DNA from: Desulfobacterales bacterium
GTDB taxonomy: Bacteria > Desulfobacterota > Desulfobacteria > Desulfobacterales > SpSt-501
Length of the DNA stretch: 53,084 bases
NCBI GenBank assembly: GCA_030834695.1
Contig: JAUQXK010000041.1
Span: 1 to 53,084, forward strand
Direction of reading: 5' to 3'
The position numbers and the translations under genes were made by a program. Below the pieces are notes generated by a model. That model saw only the letters and a list, made by a program, of their open reading frames with translations, did no database searches and was not told the origin of the DNA. Below are positions 46,351 to 53,084 of the stretch, piece after piece (the first letter of the stretch is position 1; each line of letters opens with the position of its first letter).

Positions 46351-46848
46351 GTGCCCCGCCCTAGAATGAACCGCTGGATTCGCCATCAGCCCGTTGCGCA
46401 ATTCTATACGCCTCAAGGCGTGCCTCTTGGACGATTGCGGGGGGTCACATTGACCCTGGATGGACTGGAGGCGCTGCGCTTGGCCGACGCGGAGGGGATG
46501 GAACACGAGCAGGCCGCGGAGTTGATGGGCATTTCCCGCCCTACCTTTTCACGTCTGCTGGCGGAAGCGCGAGGAATTGTGGCCAGGGGGTTGGTGAACG
46601 GCTGGGCCATCCGCATCGAGGGCGGCAATTACGAATTTGCCGACGAAGCGCCGCCCTGCGCCCGCGGCCGCAGACGCTGCCGGAGAGGCAGAGACGGCGG
46701 GATGGCGGCGGCGCAGCACGAATTGTCGAATTCACCGGATGAATCCGGGGCGTCTGATGAGAGGGACGCCTTCTCCGGCGCGGAGTCGGTGCCCGGGCCG
46801 CAGGCGGCGCCGGCGGCCGAATCCCCGGGAAGACCCAAATCACAATAG
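46351..46848 (+). CDS. DUF134 helix-turn-helix protein
   Basis: 165 residues starting at GTG 46351 with GGAGG ahead. The first ~95 residues match the DUF134 family (MPRPRMNRWI, LEALRLADAEGMEHEQAAELMGISRPTF), a sigma-factor-like HTH of short DNA-binding proteins usually beside NifX/MinD genes. The C-terminal ~70 residues are low-complexity and Arg/Ser/Pro-rich, longer than in typical members. The palindrome over its promoter suggests it regulates its own expression. It is the first gene of the metallocofactor island. Confidence 0.85.
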   Translation: MPRPRMNRWIRHQPVAQFYTPQGVPLGRLRGVTLTLDGLEALRLADAEGMEHEQAAELMGISRPTFSRLLAEARGIVARGLVNGWAIRIEGGNYEFADEAPPCARGRRRCRRGRDGGMAAAQHELSNSPDESGASDERDAFSGAESVPGPQAAPAAESPGRPKSQ

Positions 46849-46859
46849 GAGGTGTCATC

Positions 46860-47213
46860 ATGCCAGGATACGATCGAACAGGGCCATGGGGCCAAGGATC
46901 GAGGGCCGGCGGCGGCTTTGGGTATTGCCGAAATCAAGGACAGGAGGCCGATGCCGCTGCCATGACTAACGGCAGAGGTTTCGGACCCGGCGGCCGCGGC
47001 CTTCAACGCGGCTTCCGAAGAGGCTCGTGTTTCTTCGGTCGCGGGAGGAGCGCCGTCGGCTACGGACCGCGCTGGGCTGTTGAAACGGTTCAACCGCAAA
47101 CTACCAAGCCCGGCCTCCAGGCCGAGGCGACGGATCTCCGGCGCAGGCTGGAAGCCATCGAACAGCGCTTGGCTGGAATGGAAGGGTCGGTTACCGAACC
47201 AAAGGAGGCGTGA
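46860..47213 (+). CDS. DUF5320-like small protein
   Basis: 117 residues; AGGAGG before the ATG. Gly/Arg-rich first half (MPGYDRTGPWGQGSRAGGGF, later FGPGGRGLQRGFRRG), then a helical end (EATDLRRRLEAIEQRLAGM). This is the pattern of DUF5320 proteins found beside NifX/MinD-ferredoxin genes; no activity is known. The last part would form a coiled coil. The NifX fusion at 12818 ends in a similar segment. Confidence 0.72.
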   Translation: MPGYDRTGPWGQGSRAGGGFGYCRNQGQEADAAAMTNGRGFGPGGRGLQRGFRRGSCFFGRGRSAVGYGPRWAVETVQPQTTKPGLQAEATDLRRRLEAIEQRLAGMEGSVTEPKEA

Positions 47214-47249
47214 CGGAGTAATTACGGTATAATGATCATAAAATAATAA

Positions 47250-47278
47250 TTGACAATAAATACCGATGAACTTATTAA
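47250..47278 (+). promoter_or_regulatory. Sigma-70 promoter of the DUF134-NifX operon
   Basis: TTGACA (47250-47255), 17 bases, TATTAA (47273-47278) in an AT-rich gap 30 bases before the ATG at 47309. It gives this operon a second transcription start independent of the 46292 promoter. Confidence 0.62.
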
Positions 47279-47308
47279 TGAGCATAAGACCATTTTAAGA
47301 GGAGCTAA

Positions 47309-48061
47309 ATGCCACGCCCGAAAAAGTGCAGGATGGTGGACACCGTTCCAGGTGTGCGCCTTTTCAAGCCGCAGGGGATCCCGGCCCGTCAGTTGGAGGA
47401 GATCTATCTGCCCTTTGAAGGGTACGAATCCCTGCGGCTGGCGGACTTGGAGGGCCTGCGCCATGATGAAGCGGCCGAACGCATGAAAATTTCGCGCCAA
47501 ACGTTCGGCCGCATTCTTTCGGAAGCCCGCAAGGCAGTGACGGAAGCCATCGTCAAAGGCCTGGTCTTGAGAATCGAAGGCGGAGAATACCGTATGAACG
47601 ATAGCGGCGTTGCTCATCCTGCGGCCTGTAATTTCCCCGAGGCGTCCGTGCGAGATTCCGATAGAAAACGACAAGGAGATAAAAAGGAAATGCACAAAAT
47701 TGCGGTAAGCAGCGAAAGCCCCGACCTGGACGGCCCGGTGGATCCGAGGTTCGGACGGGCGGCGGGGTTCGTCATCGTCGACCCTGACACCATGGCCAAT
47801 GAGTACGTCGAAAACTCAGCTTCGCAAGGGATGGCCCAGGGAGCGGGCATTCAAACGGCGGAGCTCATGACCCGCCACGGGGTGGGCGTGGTCCTCACCG
47901 GCTATGTCGGCCCCAAGGCCTTTCAGGCGCTGTCGGCGGTCGGCATCAAAATCGGGCAGAACCTTGAAGACCTGTCGGTACGCCAGGCACTGGAAAAATA
48001 CAAGAATGGCCAGGTGTCCATGGCCGAAACCCCCAACCGCGGCGGTGGAGGACGGAGATGA
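47309..48061 (+). CDS. DUF134-NifX fusion protein
   Basis: 250 residues; AGAGGAG before the ATG. Residues ~1-100 are a DUF134 helix-turn-helix (PRPKKCRMVDTVPGV, RLADLEGLRHDEAAERMKI). After a polar linker, residues ~130-245 are a NifX domain (IAVSSESPDLDGPVDPRFGRAAGF, QGAGIQTAELM, VLTGYVGPKAFQ). DUF134 and NifX are usually separate neighbours, so this joins a probable DNA-binding domain to a cofactor-binding domain, a layout for a transcription factor that senses its cofactor (inference). Its TGA overlaps the next ATG (ATGA). Confidence 0.85.
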   Translation: MPRPKKCRMVDTVPGVRLFKPQGIPARQLEEIYLPFEGYESLRLADLEGLRHDEAAERMKISRQTFGRILSEARKAVTEAIVKGLVLRIEGGEYRMNDSGVAHPAACNFPEASVRDSDRKRQGDKKEMHKIAVSSESPDLDGPVDPRFGRAAGFVIVDPDTMANEYVENSASQGMAQGAGIQTAELMTRHGVGVVLTGYVGPKAFQALSAVGIKIGQNLEDLSVRQALEKYKNGQVSMAETPNRGGGGRR

Positions 48062-48945
48062 TCGTCGCGGTAGCCAGCGGCAAGGGCGGCACCGGCAAGA
48101 CCACCGTGGCCGCATCCCTGGCGTGGGTGTGGGACCGGCCGGTTGCGGCCGTCGATCTCGACGTCGAGGAGCCGAACCTGCACCTGTTTCTGAAACCGGA
48201 TATCACCGGCCGTGAAACCGCCTTCATGGAAGTGCCGGTGGCCGATGAATCCAAGTGCACCTATTGCCGGGCCTGCGCCGATCTTTGCCAGTTCAAGGCC
48301 ATCAGCGTGCTCGGATCGGTTTTGCTGACCTTTGCGGAAATGTGTCACGGCTGCGGAGGCTGTCTGGCCGTGTGCCCCGAGAAGGCGTTGTCTCCGGGCT
48401 CCCGGGAACTGGGCGATGTCTCATGGGGAACGGCCGGCGGCCGGATCGGTTTCTTTATGGGGCGGCTGCGCGTCGGCGAGGCCATGAGCCCTCCCCTGAT
48501 GCGGGCCGTCGTCGCGAAGCTCAACCAAACTCCCCATGCGGCCGCCGGAGACGTGATCATCGACGCTCCACCGGGCACTAGCTGCCCGGCGATCAACGCC
48601 GTTTTGCCGAGCGACCTGATCCTTCTCGTCACCGAGCCGACCCCTTTCGGCTTCCATGATTTCCGGCTGGCCCACGCCGCCTTCGCCCCGCTCGGAAAAC
48701 CGATGGCGGCGGTGATCAATCGGGCCGGTCTGGGCGACCGCTCCGTTCAGGACTTCTGCCTCAGCCGGCAGTTGCCTATTCTCGCCGAAATCCCGTTTGA
48801 CCGCAGCCTGGCCGAAGCCTATTCGAAGGGACGGGTCGTGGCCGAAGCCCTCCCGAACATGCGCAAGGTCTTCGTGGAGTTGATGACGGCATTGCGCGGG
48901 CTGGCCGAGACCCCACCGCAACGGAAGGCGGCCGCCCATGCCTGA
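48058..48945 (+). CDS. MinD/Mrp-type ATPase with inserted 2[4Fe-4S] ferredoxin domain (1 of 2)
   Basis: 295 residues. Deviant Walker A GKGGTGKTT near residue 8, DLDVEEPNLHLFL switch, then an inserted ferredoxin with CTYCRACADLC and CHGCGGCLAVCP (~65-115). The motif DAPPGTSCPA follows in the ATPase. This class occurs next to NifX genes and is thought to assemble or deliver metal clusters. Coupled to the DUF134-NifX gene by ATGA and overlapping the next ATPase by eight bases. Two near-equal copies suggest a heterodimer. Confidence 0.9.
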   Translation: MIVAVASGKGGTGKTTVAASLAWVWDRPVAAVDLDVEEPNLHLFLKPDITGRETAFMEVPVADESKCTYCRACADLCQFKAISVLGSVLLTFAEMCHGCGGCLAVCPEKALSPGSRELGDVSWGTAGGRIGFFMGRLRVGEAMSPPLMRAVVAKLNQTPHAAAGDVIIDAPPGTSCPAINAVLPSDLILLVTEPTPFGFHDFRLAHAAFAPLGKPMAAVINRAGLGDRSVQDFCLSRQLPILAEIPFDRSLAEAYSKGRVVAEALPNMRKVFVELMTALRGLAETPPQRKAAAHA

Positions 48946-49828
48946 AATCATCATCATCAGCGGAAAAGGCGGAACCGGTAAAACCTCGCTGACGGCGGCC
49001 TTCGCGCACATGGCGGCCGATGCCGTCATCTGCGATCTGGATGTGGACGCACCGGATCTGCATCTGATCCTGCGGCCCGAGATCAAAGTACGCGAAGACT
49101 TCCATTCCGGCCACGAAGCGCTGATCGACCCGGCGGCCTGCACCGCCTGCGGGCTCTGTGCGGAAATGTGCCGCTTCGGGGCGGTCTCCAATCCGCCGAC
49201 GGGATATCGCATCGATCCTCTGAAGTGCGAGGGCTGCAAGGTCTGCGTGCAGTTTTGCCCGGCGGCCGCCATCCGATTCCCGGAGCGTCATTGCGGCGAA
49301 TGGTACCTTTCCAGCACTCGTTTCGGCCCCATGGTTCACGCCCAGCTATTTCCGGGTGCTGAAAATTCGGGACGGCTGGTGGCGCTTCTGCGCCAAAAAG
49401 CGAGAGATCTGGCGCGGGAATCCGGGCGCCGCCTGGTTCTGTCCGACGGTGCCCCCGGAATCGGCTGCCCCGTGATCAGCTCGCTCAGCGGAACCGATTT
49501 TGCCGTCCTGGTGACGGAGCCCACGCCGTCCGGGCGGCACGACCTCGAACGCGTGGCCGATCTCTGCCGGCACTTTAAAATACCCACCGGCGTGATCGTG
49601 AACAAGGCGGACTTGAACCCGGAGAACACCAGGGATATTCAGCGCTGGTGCGAGACGGCCCGGACCGAATTTTTGGCGGCGCTGCCTTACGATCCGGCCG
49701 TGACCGAGGCCATGGTCCAACGGCAGACGGTCACCGAGTTCAGCGCCGATGGGCTGTCCACGGATATCCGCCGCACCTGGCGCCGAATCCTGGAACTGGG
49801 CAGCCGCAAGAAACATCCTTCCCAGTAA
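48938..49828 (+). CDS. MinD/Mrp-type ATPase with inserted 2[4Fe-4S] ferredoxin domain (2 of 2)
   Basis: 296 residues with the same order as its neighbour: Walker A GKGGTGKTS, DLDVDAPDLHLIL, inserted ferredoxin with CTACGLCAEMC and CEGCKVCVQFCP, and DGAPGIGCPV. The last ~90 residues (VNKADLNPENT, LPYDPAVTEAMV) complete the fold. It probably dimerises with the 48058 product and uses ATP to move a cluster to a target. It ends 14 bases before a repeat-filled gap that separates it from the second half of the island. Confidence 0.9.
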   Translation: MPEIIIISGKGGTGKTSLTAAFAHMAADAVICDLDVDAPDLHLILRPEIKVREDFHSGHEALIDPAACTACGLCAEMCRFGAVSNPPTGYRIDPLKCEGCKVCVQFCPAAAIRFPERHCGEWYLSSTRFGPMVHAQLFPGAENSGRLVALLRQKARDLARESGRRLVLSDGAPGIGCPVISSLSGTDFAVLVTEPTPSGRHDLERVADLCRHFKIPTGVIVNKADLNPENTRDIQRWCETARTEFLAALPYDPAVTEAMVQRQTVTEFSADGLSTDIRRTWRRILELGSRKKHPSQ

Positions 49829-49842
49829 GTTAGTTTTTTTTC

Positions 49843-49982
49843 TGGGAGCGGCTTTCCAGCCGCGATGATCGAGGCTGAAAGCCTCTCCCACAAAGGAACT
49901 TTCTTGCTGACAAAATGGCGCTGCGCGCCATGGCTTGCTTTAAAGCCAATTTATAAACCAAACCGTCGGCATAGACGCCGAC
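49843..49982. repeat. Cluster of hairpin repeats between operon halves
   Basis: TGGGAG...CTCCCA (49843-49890) encloses GCGGCT-TTCC-AGCCGC and GAGGCT-GAAA-GCCTC. Then come ATGGCGC-TGC-GCGCCAT (49915-49931), GGCTT...AAGCC (49932-49947) and GTCGGC-ATAGAC-GCCGAC (49965-49982). At least the first looks like a known-type dispersed repeat; the others may be mRNA-stabilising stems or an attenuator for the next gene. Confidence 0.55.
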
Positions 49983-50011
49983 CCATCGAACGTGAAAGGA
50001 GAGTTTAAAGA

Positions 50012-50407
50012 ATGAGCACCATCGTTGCCGTACCGTCCGAATCCCCCGGAGGCCTGGATGCCGGCCTGGGAGCCCATTTCGGTCACTGCGAGCTTTACAC
50101 CCTCATCACCCTCGACGACGGCAAGGTTTCCGCCGTCAACGTCATCCCCAACGTCCCGCACGAGCAGGGCGGCTGCATGGCGCCGGTGAGCCATTTGGCC
50201 CAGAACCGTGTTCGGGTGCTGCTGGCCGGCGGCATGGGCATGCGGCCGCTCATGGGGTTCCAGCAAATGGGGATCCAGGTCTTTCATTGCGGACCGGCCC
50301 GAACCGTTGGCGAGGCCGTGCAGGCTTTCAGCGAAGGACGACTACCGGAATTCAGTCAACAGCATACCTGCGGCGGTGGCGGCGGGCAGCAGCCGGGCGT
50401 GCGGTGA
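50012..50407 (+). CDS. NifX-family protein
   Basis: 131 residues; GAAAGGAGAG before the ATG. Fold pattern: AVPSESPGGLDAGLGAHFGHCELYTL, a strand ALLAGGMGMRPLMGFQQMG, then IQVFHCG. The C-terminus ends HTCGGGGGQQ, a His/Cys/Gly-rich tail that could hold a metal. It is the fifth NifX-type protein in the window. It lies 24 bases before the NifU-like scaffold gene, which suggests it receives or stores a cluster made there. Confidence 0.85.
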   Translation: MSTIVAVPSESPGGLDAGLGAHFGHCELYTLITLDDGKVSAVNVIPNVPHEQGGCMAPVSHLAQNRVRVLLAGGMGMRPLMGFQQMGIQVFHCGPARTVGEAVQAFSEGRLPEFSQQHTCGGGGGQQPGVR

Positions 50408-50431
50408 GACTGCCGAAAACCGAGGTCCGCC

Positions 50432-50866
50432 ATGGATTTCAGCAAGCTTAACGACCGCTTCATCCGACACGTAAACGTACCGTCCAATCTTGGCACCATC
50501 GAGCTTCCTTCGGGGCGCGCCCTGGGCGTCGGCCAGTGCGGAGATTCGGTCGAGGTGACGCTCAGGGTCATCGATAAGCGGATTGCCGGCATCCGCTGCC
50601 AGCCTCGCGGCTGCGCCTTCACCATCGCCTGCGCCAGCGCCATGAGCGAACTCGCCTGCAATCGCACGCTGGAACAGGCCCTGGAAATTTCTCCGCAGGA
50701 TGTGGAAGCCGAGTTGGGCGGCCTCCCGGAAGATCACCTGCACTGTGCGCGCCTGGCAGTCAACACCCTGGGGGAAGCCATTGCCGATTGCTACCGGCAG
50801 CGCGCACCTTCCTCTCCTGCGGACAACTCAACCATTGAGGAGAAACCACGCGATGCCCATATTTGA
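50432..50866 (+). CDS. NifU/IscU-like Fe-S scaffold protein
   Basis: 144 residues. The three scaffold cysteines are present: GQCGD near residue 32, RGCAFTIACAS near 58, and HCARLAV near 104. A stretch of ~20 disordered residues ends it. This fold assembles [2Fe-2S] or [4Fe-4S] clusters. Alone, without IscS here, it would depend on a sulfur donor elsewhere. It overlaps the zinc-ribbon gene by 14 bases. Confidence 0.85.
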   Translation: MDFSKLNDRFIRHVNVPSNLGTIELPSGRALGVGQCGDSVEVTLRVIDKRIAGIRCQPRGCAFTIACASAMSELACNRTLEQALEISPQDVEAELGGLPEDHLHCARLAVNTLGEAIADCYRQRAPSSPADNSTIEEKPRDAHI

Positions 50867-51104
50867 CATTCACTGTCCCAGCTGCGGCTACCAGGGAGAG
50901 GTGCTGGTATTGTCGCCCGGCGAGCCCCTCATGTGCCCGTCCTGTGGGGGGGCTCAACCGGAAAAACAGATGTCGCCGACCAGTTCGCTCAGCGGCAGCG
51001 CCCGCCGTCATACGCCCGGCCCCCGCGACCACGGCTGTTGCGGCAGCCGGCCGGCGGAAGCTGGTTGCGCCGGACCGGGGTCGTGCTGCGGGCGCACGTC
51101 ATAA
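50853..51104 (+). CDS. Small FmdB-type zinc-ribbon protein
   Basis: 83 residues from the ATG at 50853 (GAGGAG upstream). IHCPSCGY and MCPSCGG give a four-Cys zinc ribbon like FmdB; the tail carries more cysteines (DHGCCGSRPAEAGCAGPGSCC). It may bind metal or regulate. Overlaps the end of the NifU-like gene. Confidence 0.72.
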   Translation: MPIFDIHCPSCGYQGEVLVLSPGEPLMCPSCGGAQPEKQMSPTSSLSGSARRHTPGPRDHGCCGSRPAEAGCAGPGSCCGRTS

Positions 51105-51131
51105 GGGCGAATTGCACTGGAGGCTTTCAGC

Positions 51132-51524
51132 ATGCATCGAATTCTGATCGTCACGCTCCACCGCAGCTCCTTTTTATCACTGGCCGAATGCCTGGAAGAA
51201 GATCAGGATGTTCAGGTGTCGTGGGCGGATAGCGGGCAGGCGGCTATCTCCGATGTCATGAAGCACCCGCCGCTCGGTGTGGTCATCGATGAGAACCTGC
51301 TCGACATGCCGGGGCTCGACCTAGTGCGCCGGCTTCTCCAAATCAACGCACTGATCAATACGGTCGTGATCAGTGACCTGCCACCGGAGGCCTTCCACGA
51401 GGCCAGCGAAGGCCTTGGAATACTGGCCCAGCTGCCGCCTCAACCGACGCCGGAAGACGTCCGCACCATCCTGGCTCGCCTTAAACGAATGGCCTTGATG
51501 ACGATGGCCCCACAACGGGCATAG
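51132..51524 (+). CDS. Degenerate response-regulator receiver
   Basis: 130 residues; GGAGG before the ATG. Receiver-like: HRILIVTLHRSSFLSLAECLE and GVVIDENLLDMPGLDLV, where the Asp of VID aligns with the phospho-acceptor. The usual N-terminal acidic pair is replaced by TLH and the conserved Lys region is LAQLPPQ, so normal phosphorylation looks impaired. It ends the cofactor island and may act as a docking or pseudo-receiver protein. Confidence 0.7.
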   Translation: MHRILIVTLHRSSFLSLAECLEEDQDVQVSWADSGQAAISDVMKHPPLGVVIDENLLDMPGLDLVRRLLQINALINTVVISDLPPEAFHEASEGLGILAQLPPQPTPEDVRTILARLKRMALMTMAPQRA

Positions 51525-51571
51525 GCGATCGGCAAGGCGCCAGGACAGTCAGAATTTACACATCTCCAGAA

Positions 51572-51622
51572 AGCATAAAGTGACAAGTTCTACTTGACAC
51601 TTTATGCTTTTTAATTTACTGT
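51572..51622 (+). promoter_or_regulatory. Promoter overlapped by long palindrome, upstream of MerR-type gene
   Basis: AGCATAAAGTG (51572-51582) pairs with CACTTTATGCT (51598-51608), and the inner CAAGT-TCT-ACTTG is also palindromic. The site covers TTGACA (51594-51599), which stands 17 bases before TACTGT (51617-51622). The layout suits autoregulation by the MerR-type protein; the stem followed by TTTTTAA could also stop transcripts from the island upstream. Confidence 0.62.
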
Positions 51623-51733
51623 AGCCACATTTGCCATTGAGCATTTGGACGGGCATCCGCCCTTTTCGGCTCAATCCGCCCACTGATGGATCGGACCAAT
51701 GGCATTCGCCATCCGCCCACAAACGGTCTGAAC

Positions 51734-52483
51734 ATGCCGAAACGCCTCACAAACCGCAAACCAACCACATCGCCCAGCGGGCTGAAAATAAGCGAGCTTG
51801 CCGCTGCCACAGGCGTTCCGAAATCCACCATTCTTTACTACCTCGGCCAGGGGCTCCTGCCTGAACCGCGCAGGACCAGCCGCAACATGGCCTATTATGA
51901 TCCGGACTGCGTCGAGCGCATCAAGCTCATCCAGCAGATGCAGGAACGCCACCGGTTGACGCTCTCTGAAATCAACCGCTGCCTGAACGACACGGAGCGG
52001 GGAGCCGAACTCGGGGTTTATCTTGAGCTCAATGAGGAGGTTTTCGGCTCCATCGAACCCAGGCGGCTGCTCGACGCCAAGGCATTTTGCCGCGAAACAG
52101 GTCTGAGCGCCGGCCAATTGGAGGATCTGCGGCAGGCACGACTGCTGCTGCCGCTTGAAGAAGGTCGGTTTGATGCGGAAGACGTCGGCATGGGACGAAT
52201 GTATCTGGGCGCGTTCAAATTCGGCATCCGGGCGATGGACCTGTCTTACTATGCGGAGCTTGGCGAAAAGATTGTCGACCGGGAGATGACGCTGCGCAAC
52301 CGGATGACGGGCCGTCTGCCCTACCAAAAGGATGCAGCGGCCACCATCAAAATGGTAAAGAACGCCCGCATGTGCCGGGCTTACGTCATCGACCGATTGT
52401 TTCAGCACCGCGTCGCGGCCATGAAAGACCTCAAAGATGAGCCGCTGCCGGAGCGAGAGGAACCGGAACCCTGGCTCGACTGA
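51734..52483 (+). CDS. MerR-family transcriptional regulator
   Basis: 249 residues from the ATG at 51734; an earlier in-frame ATG at 51686 is possible, and neither has a strong ribosome-binding site. Winged helix near residues ~16-80 (ISELAAATGVPKSTILYYL, then YYDPDCVERIKLI) is the MerR DNA-binding domain. The long C-terminal part (~90-249) contains a second region reminiscent of a MerR-like helix (ETGLSAGQLEDLRQARLL), no metal-binding Cys pattern and no membrane segment. The effector is unknown. It is coupled to the membrane protein downstream by TGATG, which makes that protein a likely partner or target. Confidence 0.85.
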   Translation: MPKRLTNRKPTTSPSGLKISELAAATGVPKSTILYYLGQGLLPEPRRTSRNMAYYDPDCVERIKLIQQMQERHRLTLSEINRCLNDTERGAELGVYLELNEEVFGSIEPRRLLDAKAFCRETGLSAGQLEDLRQARLLLPLEEGRFDAEDVGMGRMYLGAFKFGIRAMDLSYYAELGEKIVDREMTLRNRMTGRLPYQKDAAATIKMVKNARMCRAYVIDRLFQHRVAAMKDLKDEPLPEREEPEPWLD

Positions 52484-53084
52484 TGCGCCATGCGCCGGCC
52501 GTGGCATCGGCCGGCTGGATCCTTCTGGCCAAGCTGACCGGCTTCATTTCGGTGCAGAACCGGCTGCTTGCGATCCTGCTGTCGGCGGCCGGTTTCTACG
52601 CCATCCGTCGTCTATCGGCCGGAAACGAGGCATCTCCGATCCACAAGGCGATGGTGTGGTTCACGGCGGCCGCAACGCTCAGCGTATGGATCGGACCTGC
52701 CTTCGCCTGGCCGGCGCGCTATCCGGTCGCAGCGTTGTATGCGGTGCTGTTCATGGTGGCGGTTCTGCCGAGCCTTCTGGGCCGGGAGGTATTTACCGCC
52801 TACTTTGCCCGCAAAAACACGCCGTCGGCCGTGTGGCAGACCGATGTCTTCCGTACGATCAACCGCCGCCTGACGGCGTTGTGGGCGGTCCTGTTCGCGG
52901 CAGGGTGCTGCTCGGCGCTCGTTCCCGGTCTTTTAAAAATCCACGGGTTTCTATGGGAAACCCTCTTCGAAGCCGTCGTCCCGGCCGCACTCATGCTCGG
53001 CATCGGGGTCCCGGCCAACAAGCGCTACCCAGGCTATTATCAGCGCCAACTCGGACTGGTACCGGTCCAAGACACGGGCACCGC
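52483..53084 (+). CDS. Integral membrane protein (cut by window end)
   Basis: At least 200 residues, open at the window end. Start ATG 52483 overlaps the MerR stop as TGATG. It has about five hydrophobic helices (GWILLAKLTGFISV; LLAILLSAAGFYAI; a Trp/Ala-rich segment with WIGPAFAWPARY; LYAVLFMVAVLPSLL; LWAVLFAAGCCSALVPGLL) with polar loops. I do not recognise the family. It is probably controlled by the MerR-type regulator. Confidence 0.72.
   Translation, partial: MRHAPAVASAGWILLAKLTGFISVQNRLLAILLSAAGFYAIRRLSAGNEASPIHKAMVWFTAAATLSVWIGPAFAWPARYPVAALYAVLFMVAVLPSLLGREVFTAYFARKNTPSAVWQTDVFRTINRRLTALWAVLFAAGCCSALVPGLLKIHGFLWETLFEAVVPAALMLGIGVPANKRYPGYYQRQLGLVPVQDTGT

Noticed and set aside
1-53084. 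tRNA, rRNA or CRISPR arrays; selenocysteine genes selA/B/C/D
   Set aside because: None were recognised in the window; Sec insertion would have to be supplied from elsewhere in the genome.

Overview
The window looks like part of the chromosome of a strictly anaerobic, GC-rich Desulfobacterota bacterium, probably a sulfate or sulfur-compound reducer. The evidence is the mix of multihaem cytochromes c, HdrA/FlpD-type electron-transfer flavoproteins, NrfD-type membrane proteins, sigma-54 activators, NifX/MinD-ferredoxin cofactor genes and two apparent selenoproteins. I saw no rRNA, tRNA, CRISPR array or prophage.

Layout. (1) 1-6156: a minus-strand operon (TusA-like protein, HybA-like Fe-S protein, HybB/NrfD membrane protein, multihaem cytochrome c) with a sigma-54 promoter, opposite its probable activator. 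The cytochrome is interrupted by an in-frame TGA exactly where octahaem tetrathionate-reductase-family proteins (from memory) carry a Cys, and a perfect hairpin follows. I read it as selenocysteine. (2) 6157-16327: a GAF protein, NifX-family proteins, a PilZ protein and an HdrD-like Fe-S protein with a second Sec TGA, another sigma-54 activator, and a NifX/NifX/radical-SAM/Mrp operon, most behind sigma-54 promoters. (3) 16328-23194: a sparse accessory stretch with dispersed repeats, an integrase remnant, an EamA transporter and a cytochrome b5/FMN alpha-hydroxy-acid dehydrogenase. (4) 23195-46091: a seven-PAS hybrid kinase, then a minus-strand block in which an Hdr-type redox complex (HdrC-E-D fusion, HdrA with a GltD-like insert, FlpD, FdhB/FrhB-like subunit, tandem HdrA carrying a response-regulator receiver domain) is embedded between sensor kinases, a response regulator and a sigma-54 activator. 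(5) 46292-51524: a plus-strand metallocofactor island (DUF134, DUF5320-like, DUF134-NifX fusion, two MinD-ferredoxin ATPases, NifX, NifU-like scaffold, zinc ribbon, degenerate receiver). (6) 51572-53084: a MerR-type regulator and a membrane protein cut by the window end.

How the parts may work together (inference). The HdrC-E-D membrane protein could exchange electrons with menaquinone and pass them through FlpD and HdrA to ferredoxin and to NAD(P)H or another FdhB-side partner. The receiver domain inside the second HdrA would connect this redox machine to the surrounding kinases, one of which has periplasmic c-haem motifs. Five sigma-54-type promoters and three activators with Cys-containing PAS domains suggest that the periplasmic selenocytochrome, the seleno-HdrD, the Hdr complex and the NifX/Mrp genes belong to one redox- or substrate-controlled programme.
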